Source of the DNA: Amoebidium appalachense
Taxonomy: Eukaryota; Ichthyosporea
NCBI GenBank assembly: GCA_963693365.1
Contig: CAVNZM010000007.1
Location: 1,798,001-1,862,000, forward strand
Length of the DNA: 64,000 bases
Direction: 5' to 3'
Under the pieces are notes generated by a model. That model was given only the letters and a program-made list of their open reading frames with translations. It searched no databases and had not been told where the DNA came from. Below, piece after piece: positions 1-57,560 of this stretch (positions are counted from its first letter, which is position 1; every line of letters starts with the position of its first letter). A program made the translations under genes and the position numbers.

Positions 1-287
1 ATATACTCACCATTTGACCCACTTCTTCTTTTTGCTCTCTCTCCGTCACACCGGCTTACCCATTTGCATATCACTCAACTAGTGTTACTGGAATGCACAT
101 ATTCCCCCCCCCCCCCCCCTTTTTTTTTTGGGTTGTATGAAGCGGCAAGTAGAAACAACAGGTTCCGACTTTCTCGTGTGCTGCTAACTTGTGCTCTGAA
201 TGATTTCCTCTCTGACTCCTTGCCGACCTCCCTGCTCCACACATGCCAAACACGTGCACACACACCAAACACGCGCGGTCGTGTGTG

Positions 288-370
<83 letters not shown>

Positions 371-602
371 TCCCCTCCACCCCTTTCCCACAAACACGCA
401 CACACACACGCACGCACACACACACACACACTCTCTCTCTGTCTCTCACTCTCTCTCTCTCTCTCTCACTCTCACTCTCTCTCTCTCTCACCTGCCCGGG
501 CCTCCCTCCCTACCCCTCCCTACCCCTCCCTCCCTCCCTACCCCTCCCTACCCCTTCACCCCCCTTCCCCCCCCCCTCCCCCGCACACACACGTACACAC
601 AG

Positions 603-23793
<23,191 letters not shown>

Positions 23794-24296
23794 ATTTTTT
23801 GAGTGAAATTTGGGCGAGAATTGGGTGAAATTTAAAAAGGAGATTTGGTGGTGTTTGAAAAAGGTGAGAGATAAAAAAGGATATGGGAGGGGGAGTAGAT
23901 GACTGGGTACAGGGGCGTGTGGTAGTCGTGCGTGGGAGGCTGTGGTGGTGCTTAGTGCAAATGGGTTTCTAAATGAAACTAGTCTGTCGCGGCTTGGTTT
24001 TTGGTATTCTCTTAAAATTTTCTTCTAATGCTCTGGACATTCATGCTTTGTGTTTGGTGCTGATTGATACGGTCCAGCTGTTTTTGATTTTTGTTTGTTT
24101 GGTTTTAATATTTGTTTGTTTCTTTGTTTTGTTTTGTTTTTTTATTGTTTTTTAATTGCTTTGTACTGTCCTTAGATTTTTCGTGTTTGCTCGACATAAT
24201 GATTCGACGGTTTGGCCGGTATTTGTGCAACCTGATGATTGCTTTAAGATGCGAATTTCCATAAAATCAACATCCACCTGCAAATATCATAACTGC

Positions 24297-24310
24297 AAAG
24301 GAATAAATGT
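24297..24310 (+). terminator. Candidate XRN1 polyadenylation signal
   Basis: AATAAA at 24302-24307 is the first canonical signal downstream of the XRN1 stop (23791), giving a 3' UTR of about 0.5 kb. The UTR is T-rich near 24090-24150. Confidence 0.45.
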
Positions 24311-24532
24311 GTGCTGAGAAAGGTTTGAGTTGTGGAATTGCCAAAAGCTAGAGTGCTTCTTCCTCTTTGGGTAAAACTTTGGAAATGTTGTGTGTGAATG
24401 TCAGAGGTTTGGATATCGACTTGAATCACTGTTTCTTCTTGGTTCTCTTCATACTTGAGAGGCACATCTCTGTGATCTGAAGTATATAATCCATCACACC
24501 CTCTGTCTCTCTCTCTTCCCCTTTCCCTCCCT

Positions 24533-24577
<45 letters not shown>

Positions 24578-24644
24578 CTCCCTTCCTCCCTCCCTCCCTC
24601 CCTCCCTCTCCCTCTCCCTCTCCCTCTCTCTCTCTCCCTCTCTC

Positions 24645-24950
24645 TCTCTACCCCCCTTTCTCTTTGTCGCCCTCTCCCCGCCTGTCTTTCGAGATCTCCC
24701 CCCCTCTCTTCCTCTTTAAAATTTGTCTCTCTCCCCACCCGGGGCCCCCGTCCCTTTCTCTCCCTTTCCCTCCCCCCCCTCCTTCCCCCCCCTCTCTCTC
24801 TCCCCCCCTCTCTCTCCCTCCCTCTCTCTACCCCCCTTTCTCTTTCTCTCCCTTTCCCCGCCTGTCTTTCGAGATCTCCGGATCCCCCCCTCTCTTCCTC
24901 ACTAAATTTGTCTCTCTCTCCACCCGGGGCCCCCATCCCTTTCTCTCCCT
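24645..24950 (+). repeat. Tandem 180-bp CT-rich duplication
   Basis: CCTGTCTTTCGAGATCTCC occurs at 24681 and again at 24861. The surrounding text (CACCCGGGGCCCCC, CCCTTTCTCTCCC) repeats at the same 180-base offset. Confidence 0.85.
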
Positions 24951-25096
24951 TTACCTCCCCCCCCCCCCCCCCCCCCCCCCCCCTCTCTCTCTCAATCTCT
25001 CCCTCTCTCTCTTTTCTCTCTCTCCAGGCTCTCATCTCCCCCCGGGCCATGTCTCTCTCCCTGTGTGTATTTGTGTGTGCAGTACTATGGGGTGGA

Positions 25097-25773
25097 AAGG
25101 AACAAAATCGATTTGCACGCCGATTTACCGCGGTTTTGGCGAGCTGCTATTGGTCAACGCCGGGGAGCAATGGTGCTGTTTCAACCAATCGCTACAAAAG
25201 ACGCGCCGTTGACACATGTACAACTGGATCGGAAACTCGGTTGAAAAAAACACTGTGACTTTGAAACGCTAAGGAAAAGCAGGAAAGAAAAATCCACTAA
25301 TTCACTTTCAGCTTTTCGTCTAATGTTTCTTCCCTCTTTTCGCTTCCTTGCAAGTTTCGAGTATTCACGGTTGTATGCTCGCTTTCGGGACCCTGGGCTC
25401 AGGTTTCCCAGGTCGCCAAGTGCACTTTCGTAAGAGCGCTAGCGCTTGGACGACATGGCGCGTGCAAATGAGCTAACATTTCAATGAGACATGTGGGAAA
25501 ACAGAAACAGGAAAATGATGAGGTTTTCAACAGCGAGGCGAAAACTCAGAAACTGGAACGGGCCGTATATTACACACTGTGTGGCGAGTGTGCTCAACCA
25601 TGATGATGCCTGCGCGCGGCCTGCGATGTGAACCGTCCTATTGTAAGTAGTATCACGAAATTTCCCGCCAAAAAAAAAAGCTCCGTTAAAAGATTTTGAT
25701 TGGTTCATACGTTTTCAATTTTAACCAATTAGGTAACTCCACAGCAGTGGTATGCAAATCGATTTTGTTCCTT
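25097..25773. repeat. 677-bp segment bounded by a perfect 21-bp inverted repeat
   Basis: Bases 25097-25117 (starting AAGGAACAAAATCG) are the exact reverse complement of 25753-25773. The interior has no long frame but carries several ATTGG/CCAAT motifs. It may be a MITE-like insertion or paired regulatory sequence. I see no clear target duplication. Confidence 0.75.
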
Positions 25774-27316
25774 GCCGGAGGCAAGACCATTTCTCGCTAC
25801 CGTCGTGGCTCCCCGAGACTCATGGACATGAAATCAGAGGCAAGTACGGGAGTTTATTTTTTTTAAAAAAATAAAATAAATACTCTAAAAGAATATAATG
25901 AATAACTGTTGATGAATATCTAACGAACCATCCTTGTTGCCATCGAGCGGTCCATCCACACACACGCGCGCCACCGTGACCCCCCCCGCACCTCCCCACA
26001 GGGAGAGGCCGTGTGTTTACACCGAGCTCGACTACCTAGTAGAGACCGTGCATTGACTCACAATGTCGTATATAAGAGGTTCTGCTCGGGAAGAAGAGAG
26101 GCTCACTTGCCCATGTAAAGGGAAGCAGAGCACGTATTTGTAATGCTTGGAGTTCAGAAATTTCACTGTGACTGTATAGGCAGAGAGACAGACAAAATTT
26201 ACGTAGTTTTTCACTCTACAAGACTCCTCAGCGCTAGCGAGCTAATCAGCATCCTGAAGGGAAAAGACAAATGTAAAAGTCGTATTAACATCTAGAGCGA
26301 AAAAAGGAACCTTGAAAATGAGGAGAACGAGCTGAAATCAACAGAAAAAAGGACAGCTAGCTAAGGCAACTAGTTTGTGCGCTTTTACGCTAGCACCACC
26401 AAACTTAGTTCAACCAACTAACTCTACAAATCCCTTTTACCTCTGATGCCAGACACTCACACAAACGCTAAAACGAAAACCAAAGACTGAAATCCAAACG
26501 ACATGTACTCCTTTTTATACCCGTTCCCACGATGCATTTGGAATTTGATGCCAGACTGAAGAAACCAATCAAATGCTTTAAAATCTGACCAAATCAGAAC
26601 ATGCAATCAAAACCAAACCACACTAACTATATATGGAAGCCAGCAATCCAACACAACTAATGCATGACAAATAACCAATCACCTCACCGCAATGCCACTC
26701 GGTGGATCTTCGTCTCTCACCGCTGCCTCCTCCCGCTTGAAAACCACATTTCACCCGCATAGTAGGAGTGCGTATGATATGTATACGTGTGCGGATCAGG
26801 ATTCAAGCCCTGCTACTCAACGAGGCCTACTAATCTATATTATTATTAGGCTCTACTTCGTTTGAATCTCCCGCCCAGATGGTGATTGGCTTAACAATTG
26901 TTTTGCCTATATATGGTAGATTCCTTTCTATATCAGTCAACTGCGCATGCCCAAACCAAGAAACTGCAACAACGGACTCGACGGAATGGCCTCCTTCTCC
27001 AAGGAAGCTCTCTCTCTCCATCGCCAGTTGATGATTTTATAGTTGGTTCACAAGCGAAGGAGTCGACGAAGCGCATGTATGCACTGAAGTTGTACAAACC
27101 TATATAGCACCTCACATACATGTGCCTGTTCATGCTAATATTAGCCCAACAAATTACTGCTCATTTTGGCAGCATTGTAGCACACAGGCACAACGTGCAC
27201 TAGAGCATACCGCTACTCTTGTTAGCTGTGCCTTCTGTTTACGTGTATTTACAACCTGCACAATACCAATTTTTTTTAGTGTCCCCCTGAGGTGTTTTAA
27301 TTGGCGTTAGCATAAC

Positions 27317-28201
27317 ATGCCGAGTACATGCTGTCAAGTGAACTGCAATGCAAGATGCAAAGTAGGAGCAAGTGTTTCCGTTCCGCGAGACGTGGACAGG
27401 CGGTTAGAATGGCTAACGTTACTAGGCAGGAACGTGGAAGGCTGTAAGCTATCTGAGGCATACATGAACAAGAACCTGAACTCCATTCCTGCTACTAGGA
27501 TTATGGTATGCAAAACCCACTTTCCGCCAGGTTCCTTCGATGAAAAGAGTAGAGTAAAGAGCTACGCAAAACCCTATTCGGTGTTTGGAGGTGACAATTT
27601 GCCGGAATCAGGAACGTTTCCCCCGAAAGCAGTTCGTCGCTCGCCAACACAGCCACAGCGTTGCACAAAAAAACGGATTAAAACCCAAGATTTAGTACAT
27701 GCCACCAAGGAAGAACATGCTTCGACACCACCAGCCACCCCTTCAAGTCCGCCTACCACACCATCTGAGCATCTCTCGTTAGAGGAGCAAATGACAGCTT
27801 TGAGAGAGGAATTAGCGGAGGTAAAAACGGTAGTGAAGGACTTGCGCGCTCAAGTAGCAGAACTCAGCGTACAACTGGTCGATAAAAACGGGGTGGGGAA
27901 AGACGTGCCGCGCCACAATGCACCGTACATGCCATACCCTCCATCCTATCCGCCTTTCATGCCCCCTCCAGGCACGTTTCCAACCCCCCAACATGGTTTT
28001 CCTTGGATGCAACCTTTGCCCGGTTCTGGACAAGCCGGTGTTGGTGGTGATGGTGTTTGGAAGTCGATTTGGAAAGAGCTGCGGGTGGTTGAGAAGAAAG
28101 AACGCAGGAGGGGGACTCGTCGAAGAATAAACAAAGTCACGACGCAGGATGTTGATGGCGGCAACATAGACAATCTTAGCCCGAGCAGCCCACGACAGTA
28201 G
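27317..28201 (+). CDS. THAP-like zinc-finger protein with an XRN1-derived C-terminal tail
   Basis: Single open frame of 294 residues from ATG 27317. Residues 1-75 fit a THAP-type C2CH finger: MPSTCCQVNC supplies the first two cysteines (5 or 6, and 10), followed by P23 in SVPRD, W32 in RRLEWLTLLG, and C65-x2-H68 in VCKTHFPPGSF. Residues about 155-197 (LEEQMTALREELAEVK and on) form a likely coiled coil, common in THAP proteins. Then comes NAPYMPYPPSYPPFMPPPG and FPWMQPLPG, nearly identical to the XRN1 tail encoded at 23400-23510. The end is lysine/arginine-rich. THAP domains bind DNA with zinc; a transcription or transposase-derived role is inference. The finger-to-finger spacing is slightly long for the family. 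A TTTTTTTTAG at about 27264-27273 could be an acceptor in the leader. Confidence 0.72.
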   Translation: MPSTCCQVNCNARCKVGASVSVPRDVDRRLEWLTLLGRNVEGCKLSEAYMNKNLNSIPATRIMVCKTHFPPGSFDEKSRVKSYAKPYSVFGGDNLPESGTFPPKAVRRSPTQPQRCTKKRIKTQDLVHATKEEHASTPPATPSSPPTTPSEHLSLEEQMTALREELAEVKTVVKDLRAQVAELSVQLVDKNGVGKDVPRHNAPYMPYPPSYPPFMPPPGTFPTPQHGFPWMQPLPGSGQAGVGGDGVWKSIWKELRVVEKKERRRGTRRRINKVTTQDVDGGNIDNLSPSSPRQ

Positions 28202-30339
<2,138 letters not shown>

Positions 30340-30406
30340 TTGAAAATTTTGACGAATCAGTGTGTGCGCGTGTAACATTAGTAGATCACCGGGGCCCTCC
30401 CCATCC

Positions 30407-30449
<43 letters not shown>

Positions 30450-30903
30450 ACGGCTCCCTATGGCACATACAACAACTGCACACAATCTTTGTATCGGGAC
30501 CCCCCGGGCCTTCCCCACACACACCAAAATAATCTGTTCACCGGTCTATATTCAGGGAAATGGATTTTCGAACCTTTCCTGTTGCATCCCTCAGTATGGG
30601 ATCAGGCTGCGTTCCAGCACGGTAACACTTGGCCGAACGAGCTCGAGGGGTGATATATCATAGCATATCGAAGAAAAGAATGAAATTACTGACTCAGAGA
30701 ATGATGAATTACTTGTATTTTTTGAAGTTAAGTGTGGAGAGGCTTCTTAGTATTTCTGTTTGAACACCTGTACCTTTTTGCTATGATACTTTAGGTACTG
30801 GCTTAGGCATATGCACGTGGCAGGCTGCAATTGATTCATGATATCATTGAATCCATTCATCGGGCGTAGTACTGCGCTGCAACGCCGACCTTAACCCCCC
30901 CCC

Positions 30904-31012
<109 letters not shown>

Positions 31013-31280
31013 AAATGCATTCACTCACTTAAACACAAAAGGTGGCATCCCAGCACCACCCTCACAAAAGCAAAACAATGAAGGGCATCAAGGAAAAGTT
31101 AACCCGTTTTGAAAAATAAGCGAGTGTTCATGTACAAAATAAATAAAAAGAAGCAAAGAAAAAGAAACAAAGTGGCCTTGCTAAGTTGTATCTACCAAGT
31201 ATATACTACTTTTCTTGCTTTCATATGAGCCTGGCACGTTGAATATGCCTCTCAAGCCCAAGAGCCCACACTCCCCCCTT

Positions 31281-31311
<31 letters not shown>

Positions 31312-31559
31312 CTCCCCCTCTCCACCTCCCCAATATCAATCCTCCTCCACCACCACCTGCATTTCTTGGCAGCCTTGATTTCAATCCTAATCCATAATCC
31401 CCCCCCCTCTCCCTCCAGGAGAGCCCCCCCTACACCCACCTCTTCGTCCTCCCCCCATCCCCTGCCCGCCCCTCTGCCCCCTCCCCCTACACACACACAC
31501 ACACACCAAAAAAGCATTGTCTTCTCTCATGAATTCAATACCACGTTTGTGTTTTCCGG

Positions 31560-31603
<44 letters not shown>

Positions 31604-31957
31604 AAAAAAAAAGGAAAAAAAAAAAAAAAAAGAAAAAAAAAGGTATATGAAAAGATAAGCAGAGAACTTTGAAACGAATAAAAATGCAAAACCCACCAAC
31701 GAGCTTAATTGAATTAACCATCATCCCCCCCCCCCCCCCCCCCCCCCACCTCCCCCTGCCCGCCCCCCTCCCCCCCCCTCCCCCCCCCCCCCCCCCCAAC
31801 CGGCACCACAACCACCACCACCACCACCCAAACTGCCGTAAAGCCCAGTTTCTATTATACAATCACGTGCATCTCTCATACATACTGTATGTAGCATACG
31901 ATGTTTGTGTGGCTGTAAGAATAAACAGCCCACTTAGAAGGACCTGGCCTTGGTGTA

Positions 31958-32000
<43 letters not shown>

Positions 32001-32030
32001 GCAGACGGGGGAGTGATGAGGGGGGAAAAG

Positions 32031-32071
<41 letters not shown>

Positions 32072-32743
32072 ATTTTGAAATTTGACCAATCAGTGTGTAC
32101 ACATGTACCATAAGTAGATCATATCCCCTCACCCCCCCCCCCCCCCCCCCCCCCCCCCCAGGCACACACAACAACCGAGTACACAATCTTTGTTCTGGGA
32201 CTTCCCCCCCCCCTCCCCCCCCTCCCCCCCCCCCCGGGCCCCCTCCCCCCCCCCCCTTCTTCCATCCGACCGGTCTATATTTGAGGAAATCGATTTTGGA
32301 GCACTGCCTTTTGCATCGGTGCATGGCTTCAGACTGCATTTTCAAGCACGGTAACACTTGGCCAAACTGGCCAAACAAGGGTGATACATATATCATATAG
32401 GGGTGATATATCATATCATTAAAAAAGAAAAAATAAAAACGACTGAGAATGAATTACGTGGTTTTGAAGTGGTGAATTATTCTCAGTATTTCTGTTTCAA
32501 CGGCTGCACTTTGTTATTTAATTGTGCGCTGGATTAGGCATGCAAACAATCACCTGGAGTCAATGGTCACCCGGCCACCACTAGTGTGCCCTTGCGACAT
32601 TGAGTCCTGACCCCCTCCCATACTCCCCCCTACCCCTTCCCAAACACACACAAACACACACACATGCGCGCGCGCGCACGCACGCACGCACGAACGCACG
32701 AACACACGCACACACGCACACACACACACATACAGACACACAC

Positions 32744-32782
<39 letters not shown>

Positions 32783-32866
32783 CCCCCCTCCACCCCCGGC
32801 CCCCTCCTCTCTCTCCCACTCGAGTACTCACACATACAAGGTGACACCTCAGCCCCTCCCTCCCCC

Positions 32867-32909
<43 letters not shown>

Positions 32910-33265
32910 ACCCACACACACACACAAAAAAAATGAAGGGCATCAAGGAAAAGTTAATTAACCCACCTTGAGTGTTCATTAATAATGATAAGGAAAAGAA
33001 AAAGAAAGAAACGACGTGGCCTTATTCTCGTTGCGCCCACCAAGTATTCATCAAACTGTCCTGCTTTTCTTGCTTTCATATGAGCCTGGCACGTTGAATA
33101 TGCCTCTTGCGTCCAAGAGCCGCCCCCTCCCTCCCCTATCCCCCCCTCCTCAACCCCCCCCCCCCCCCCGGGGCCCCCTCTCCCTCTCCACCTCCCCAAT
33201 ATTAATCCACCAACACCGCCACATCCACTGGTTTCCACACACACACACACATAGACACACACAGA

Positions 33266-33381
<116 letters not shown>

Positions 33382-34279
33382 CCCCCCCCCTTTCCCCCCC
33401 CCCCCTCCCCCCGTCCCTCCCCCTTTATCTCTCTCACTCACTCATTCACTCACTCAATCACTCACTCAAGCCCCCCCGCAAACACTTTCAATGGGGGACA
33501 CCAAGGAAACGTTAAACGGTTTTTAAAAAAAAACGAGTGTTCGCTTCATAAGGTTTGAGGAAAATACAAAGAAAACAAACAAAGTGGCGTTATTCTCTTT
33601 GTGCCCACCAATTGTACGTATCTGTCCTACTTTTCTTGCTTTCATATGAGCCTGGCACGTTGAATATGCCCCTCGAGTCCAAGAGCCCCCCCCCCCCCCC
33701 CCCCAGCCCCTTCTCTCCCCCACTCCTCTCTCCCCCACTCCTCCTCTCCCTCTCCATCGATCCCAGTATTAATCCATCACCGGTACTATCACATCCATTT
33801 CTTGACGGCCTTGCCATCTGCAATCCACTCCCTCCCTCCTCCCTCCCCCCCCCCCCCCCCTCCCCCCTACTCTCGCTACATCCTTCTCTCCCCATCCCCT
33901 GCCCACCTCTCTGCACCCCCTCTCCCCCCTTTCCCCAACTCCCTCCCCCCACCCCCTCCCTCTTCCCCCCCCCCCCCCCCCCCCCCCCCCCGGGGCCCCC
34001 CCATTACCCCCCCCCCTCCCCCCCCCCCCCCACAAACCCAAAAAAGGCACAGTCCACTCTCATAAATGATAAATACCCCTATGTTTTCCGATCATGCCCC
34101 CCCCCCCTCCCCCCCCCTCCTCCCCCCCCCCCCCCCCCCCTCCCTCCCTCCTTCCCCCACCACCACCACCAAAAAGGGAAAAAAAAAAGGGGGAAAAAAT
34201 ATACAAAAACTTTGAAAGGAAGAAAATACAAAACCAACCAACCAACCAACCAACCACCTAACCAACCAACCAAACCCCC

Positions 34280-34310
<31 letters not shown>

Positions 34311-34752
34311 ACCCACCCACCCCTTCCACCATCACCACCATCACCGCCACCACGCAAACAATTACTATGGTAAAGACCAGTTTCTATTATGTAGACAATC
34401 ACGTGCACAGATCTCACTGACAGGGAATTCAGTAGACCGGGTTTCCTCTCAGACATCATGATACTATGTCCAGTTGCAACATGATTCCCTTCTTCCTTTG
34501 AATCCCCCCCCCCCCCCCCCCCCTCCCCTCCCCCCCCCCCCCCAAATCCAACCAGTTCGTAGACTATGAAATTTCTCTGTACGGAGGTTCTTCAAAGAGT
34601 TTTCATGCAACCTGCAGGGGCTGGGCGCTGGGGAAGGGAGGGGGGAGGCTTATCCACAATTGTGCTGCTTGCAATCGCACAGTAAGTCACACATCATTGT
34701 AATTCTAATTAAATAATCTAAGACGTTCATGACCATGCACGTGATCATGATC

Positions 34753-34876
<124 letters not shown>

Positions 34877-35085
34877 CACGTGCACACACACACACACACA
34901 CACACATGTCATGCACACACATTCACACGTGAACACGTACACACACATGCACGCGTGCACCATATATGCACACGCGCACACACGTCGACATGCACACAAA
35001 CACGTACATGCACACGTCGTGCACACACCCACACGGGCACATGTACAACCACACACATACACACCCACAACCACACACCCATCCC

Positions 35086-35116
<31 letters not shown>

Positions 35117-35120
35117 ACAG

Positions 35121-35162
<42 letters not shown>

Positions 35163-35179
35163 ACACGCACGCACGTGGC

Positions 35180-37449
35180 AATAAGCTGTAACGCCAGGGT
35201 GATGAGGTGTACATGAGGCAGAAAGCGCATCACGTGCTCGCACTATAACGCACATCAACATACTCAAGACGATGGATGAAGCGCATCATCGAAGGCGACC
35301 GCGAATTCATGATCCACAACAGAAAATTTACACACTAATATTAGAACCATTGCATGAATGAAGATCATGATCATGTGCGGATGCAGCTGTGCGCGTGCGT
35401 GGGATGGATGGTTCAGCAACTACAACGGTGAACAACGCAGCTTATACACAAATAGAAAGCATGTGCACAGCATTCATAAGTTAGTGACGTGCACTGTGAT
35501 TAGATCTAACCTGAAGTGTATGTATATGTGTGTGTACATACGAAGGCTGATCCCTTGCAATTGATGTGCAAACTGTACATGCATGTAGGCACTCACTCAT
35601 ACTGTATCTGGGTGATTTGTTTACACCCACTTTGCGGCAAGACCGTAATCAGACGTCTCACCAATCATAACAATCGATGGGTCTTTACTGATTGGTCGTA
35701 GGACATTCCGGTGTTGATGCAAAAAAAAAAAAGCATATCGACAATACATTCGCATACTTTTTATGGAGTAAATAAATACTGAAATGATACTCTGCCCCAG
35801 GATTTGGGATACAATAAGATACCTCAGTGTACTCAGTTGGCCGTATAAATCGGTAGCAGTGTAACTTAGCCTCTTATCGTATTCAAAATAAATGGCACAT
35901 GTACACGAGCGATCTTCGCAGCGGACGCCTCTCAGGGATCTTCACGGCCACTGGCCCACGTATGCCAACTAAATCATGTTGGGCTTCGAAGCAACACTTT
36001 ACTCTAAGAAACAGAAAGCGATAAATGGAAAATTCTATGCTTCAGAAACACCACGTGATAATTGTTTGTTTACCAGGACTTCATGGCGACCGCAGTTCCA
36101 CGCCTGTATGAACATCATAAACAAACAAAGATGGCCGGGGCCGTGGGTCCACGGCGTGGGAGCTCAGTGTTGAATATTCAGTGAAACCAATAGCCGTTAA
36201 CCGCACACATACCAAGAATGCAAAAAGCAGAAGGGTGCAAAAGCAACAATGCTTCTCACATAAGGCTCATTTACGCATTTCTACCAGGATGGTGTTTCGC
36301 AGACCAACTCAATGTCACGACACATAGTAAGCATTACATGTTATATATGTATCTGAAGGAACTGTTTCATTACTTAATGCTGCAACTTCGATGTTACGGT
36401 AAGCTATAGTACACATGGCTCCCTTGCGGTTTCCTAAGCTGTGCTCTTACTAAACTTTGACATGTCCAGCCGCGTCAGTCGCTCGTAGTTCGACACCGCC
36501 TCCGAAAAGCCGGCCGGCATAACTCACGGCCCACCGGGCAGGGGTATTCCCATGGGGCTGTATGATTTGCATAGAGTCCAATAAATGCTTGTAAGCACAC
36601 ATGAATTTATATATGAGTTAACTAATGGTGAATGTTCAAACCCAAGTTCCATTTATGTATTCCGCATCTAATTAGCAGGATAGCGTTTCTTTGGGGAGTG
36701 TCTCAAATAGGTTGGGGCTTGAAGTTGCATTGCCGGAGCTGCCAGAGCGATGCCGCCAGCGATATGATTCTGCTCACAGAGAACAGTCGCCACAGTAGCG
36801 ATACTTCGTAATTTATGAAAGAATTCGAAAGCCTCTTGAATAAATAGCGTTCATATTAGTGCATCGAACACAACATTTGTATGATATCACACGAGGATAC
36901 TAGTCGCGAAGGCCCCCGCGACTGCCCCCCCATTTCGCACGGTTTGTTTACTTTTTGAACTGCCTTCCTATTGGCTCATAAGGGATGTGCGTCGCTTGGT
37001 GCTGATTGGTTTGTCTAATTGGAGGTAAATTCCTTATCCCTGCTGCAAATTTTAATTGAGCGACGTTCACCGCACCCATTACAGCTGTAACATGCAAGAT
37101 ATCAGCGAAATCGTGTGGATCAACGCAATATAATGTAGGTGAAAAGTAATAACTAGCATATCATACGCCTTATATTCCGTATAAGCGTCGTTTACCATGG
37201 AAGCTAGAAAATGAAAAGGCAAGAAACCTCATCCCCCTCACGAATCTGCGACAAACCGTGCGCCGATTCTCATTAGCGATGTGGGTGGTCAAAAGTCACG
37301 GGCGGCTAAATCCGGCGCTTTTTGGAATGCAGGAAATTCCAAAGGACGTAGATTAAGCAGTTGATTGGCTAGAACCTCAACAGCCATTGGGGCTTGGAAG
37401 TGCGGCTGGGAATGTGGCTGCCGGCCCAGCTGGCGGCCGCGGGAGCTCC
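35180..37449. other. Intergenic unique sequence upstream of the C2H2 gene
   Basis: Low in simple repeats. Holds several ATTGG/CCAAT boxes (about 35655, 35685, 36187, 36970, 37005, 37018, 37363). Frames are all under 71 codons. I see no gene. Confidence 0.6.
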
Positions 37450-37457
37450 TATATAAG
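37450..37457 (+). promoter_or_regulatory. TATA box of the C2H2 gene
   Basis: TATATAAG lies 121 bases before the start codon in GC-rich context, with an ATTGG box about 85 bases upstream. This is a textbook core promoter arrangement. Confidence 0.75.
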
Positions 37458-37577
37458 GTCTGAGCCAACATGACGGTTATCATCAGTCTTACCAAGCACA
37501 AGACCTGAGCTTGAGGTCCTTTTTTTTCGCGCCTTTTTTCAGCCCGTTTACAAAACGGTCACCAGAGACAAGCGAAA

Positions 37578-38630
37578 ATGGCCGTGGCCGTGTCTGCCAT
37601 CAACCCCAAAATGATCGATCTTGCCCAGCCCATTACACCCGCATGTGGGCCGCGGTCGCCTTCTTCTTCACAGGTTGCACGGACATATGGTTGCCAGTTT
37701 GGTTGCCTGGACAGACGTTATTCAAACGAGCACAGCCGTCGCCAGCACTACAGGCGCCACCACAAGGCTGAAATGCAAGCACTCCGTGATTCATCAAAGG
37801 GGATTGTGAAGGACCGCAAGCGCAGGTCGAATTCGCTCACTACTGCCAGCGTGTCACCTTCTTCTCCCACCACTGAGGCTTTCTCCATGGGGGATTACGG
37901 CAGCATCTACTCTCGTGGCTTGAACAGACGCACATCCCTCGAAGAATACTACGAGACTTACGATGATTTTGCCGAACAAGGGTACTCTATGCAGTATGCC
38001 AACAATGGCTCCCCGCTCTTCACACCTGATAGCGCACAGTCAACCTACATCGGGAACGGCAATCTCTTTGATTTCACCACCGGTACCACACAGAAACAGC
38101 AACTCTATCATAACGGCCTTACGTCCGGCATGCAACTTCTCTACTCTGGTGCACAAGATAACGCCGTTTTCTGGGAGGACGTAACGGAAACAGCCCTCGA
38201 CACATCAAGCACCCTGTACATCGACGGCTTCACCGACCACCTCTCCATCTCCGGTTCTTACAGCTCACCTTACACCCTCGGAGGTCGCAGCTCCAGCTTT
38301 TCAAGTGATTTTGGCTCTGAGCCTGAGCTTTCTACCATGGACCACTACTCCGGTATGATCCCAACGTGGTGGGATATCGATGCCGTCCCGGGTATTCGCG
38401 GGGTTGACCCCGTCCTCGGCTACGGACGCGAAGACGCCATGTGGGAGGGGGTTGTCGACTACAACACGCGTGCAGGCACCGGCGCCGGGCAGCGCCGCAG
38501 GCCCATTCGCTCAATGAGCCTTGGGGCGCGGCGTGATCTGTATGATGAGACTATGAATATGCATGCCATCCACGGCGAGCTGGCGCAGTTGGTGAGGGGC
38601 CATCCTCGCAGGCATACCGTTCTTGCCTAG
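37578..38630 (+). CDS. Single C2H2 zinc-finger protein, intronless
   Basis: Frame of 350 residues from ATG 37578 (context AAAATGG) to TAG. Residues 37-62 (YGCQFGCLDRRYSNEHSRRQ, then HYRRHH) give one C2H2 finger with C39, C43, H57 and H61 or H62, and the RRYSNEHSRRQH core common in DNA-binding fingers. A basic stretch follows (KDRKRRSNSL), which could be a nuclear localisation signal. The rest is S/T/Y/G-rich and probably disordered, with aromatic-acidic patches (EEYYETYDDF, WWDIDAV). Four basic-then-S/T sites occur: RRSNSL, NRRTSL, IRSMSL and RRHTVLA at the C-terminus. They resemble targets of PKA/AKT-type kinases or 14-3-3 docking (inference). I do not recognise an ortholog; a transcription factor is the likeliest role. 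Confidence 0.75.
   Translation: MAVAVSAINPKMIDLAQPITPACGPRSPSSSQVARTYGCQFGCLDRRYSNEHSRRQHYRRHHKAEMQALRDSSKGIVKDRKRRSNSLTTASVSPSSPTTEAFSMGDYGSIYSRGLNRRTSLEEYYETYDDFAEQGYSMQYANNGSPLFTPDSAQSTYIGNGNLFDFTTGTTQKQQLYHNGLTSGMQLLYSGAQDNAVFWEDVTETALDTSSTLYIDGFTDHLSISGSYSSPYTLGGRSSSFSSDFGSEPELSTMDHYSGMIPTWWDIDAVPGIRGVDPVLGYGREDAMWEGVVDYNTRAGTGAGQRRRPIRSMSLGARRDLYDETMNMHAIHGELAQLVRGHPRRHTVLA

Positions 38631-57560
<18,930 letters not shown>

Larger units (their letters stand above)
23794..27316. other. Intergenic region between XRN1 and the THAP-like gene
   Basis: Contains the XRN1 3' UTR, a CT-rich block (24500-25030), a 21-bp inverted repeat (25097/25773) and, from 26500 to 26960, several CCAAT/ATTGG boxes and a TATATATGG at about 26908. 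These may be promoter elements for the gene at 27317. Open frames are short or low-complexity; I see no further gene. Confidence 0.6.

Noticed and set aside
24244-25050. 268-codon minus-strand frame rich in R, E and G
   Set aside because: It is the complement of the CT-rich tandem block; its composition is fully explained by the repeat.
26795-26830. tRNA-like box B (GGATTCAAGCCC)
   Set aside because: No matching A box, acceptor stem or cloverleaf could be built around it.
33555-34373. 272-codon frame with poly-P in the segmental duplication
   Set aside because: It spans several C tracts and the other duplicate copy is not open in the matching frame, so it is not conserved as coding.
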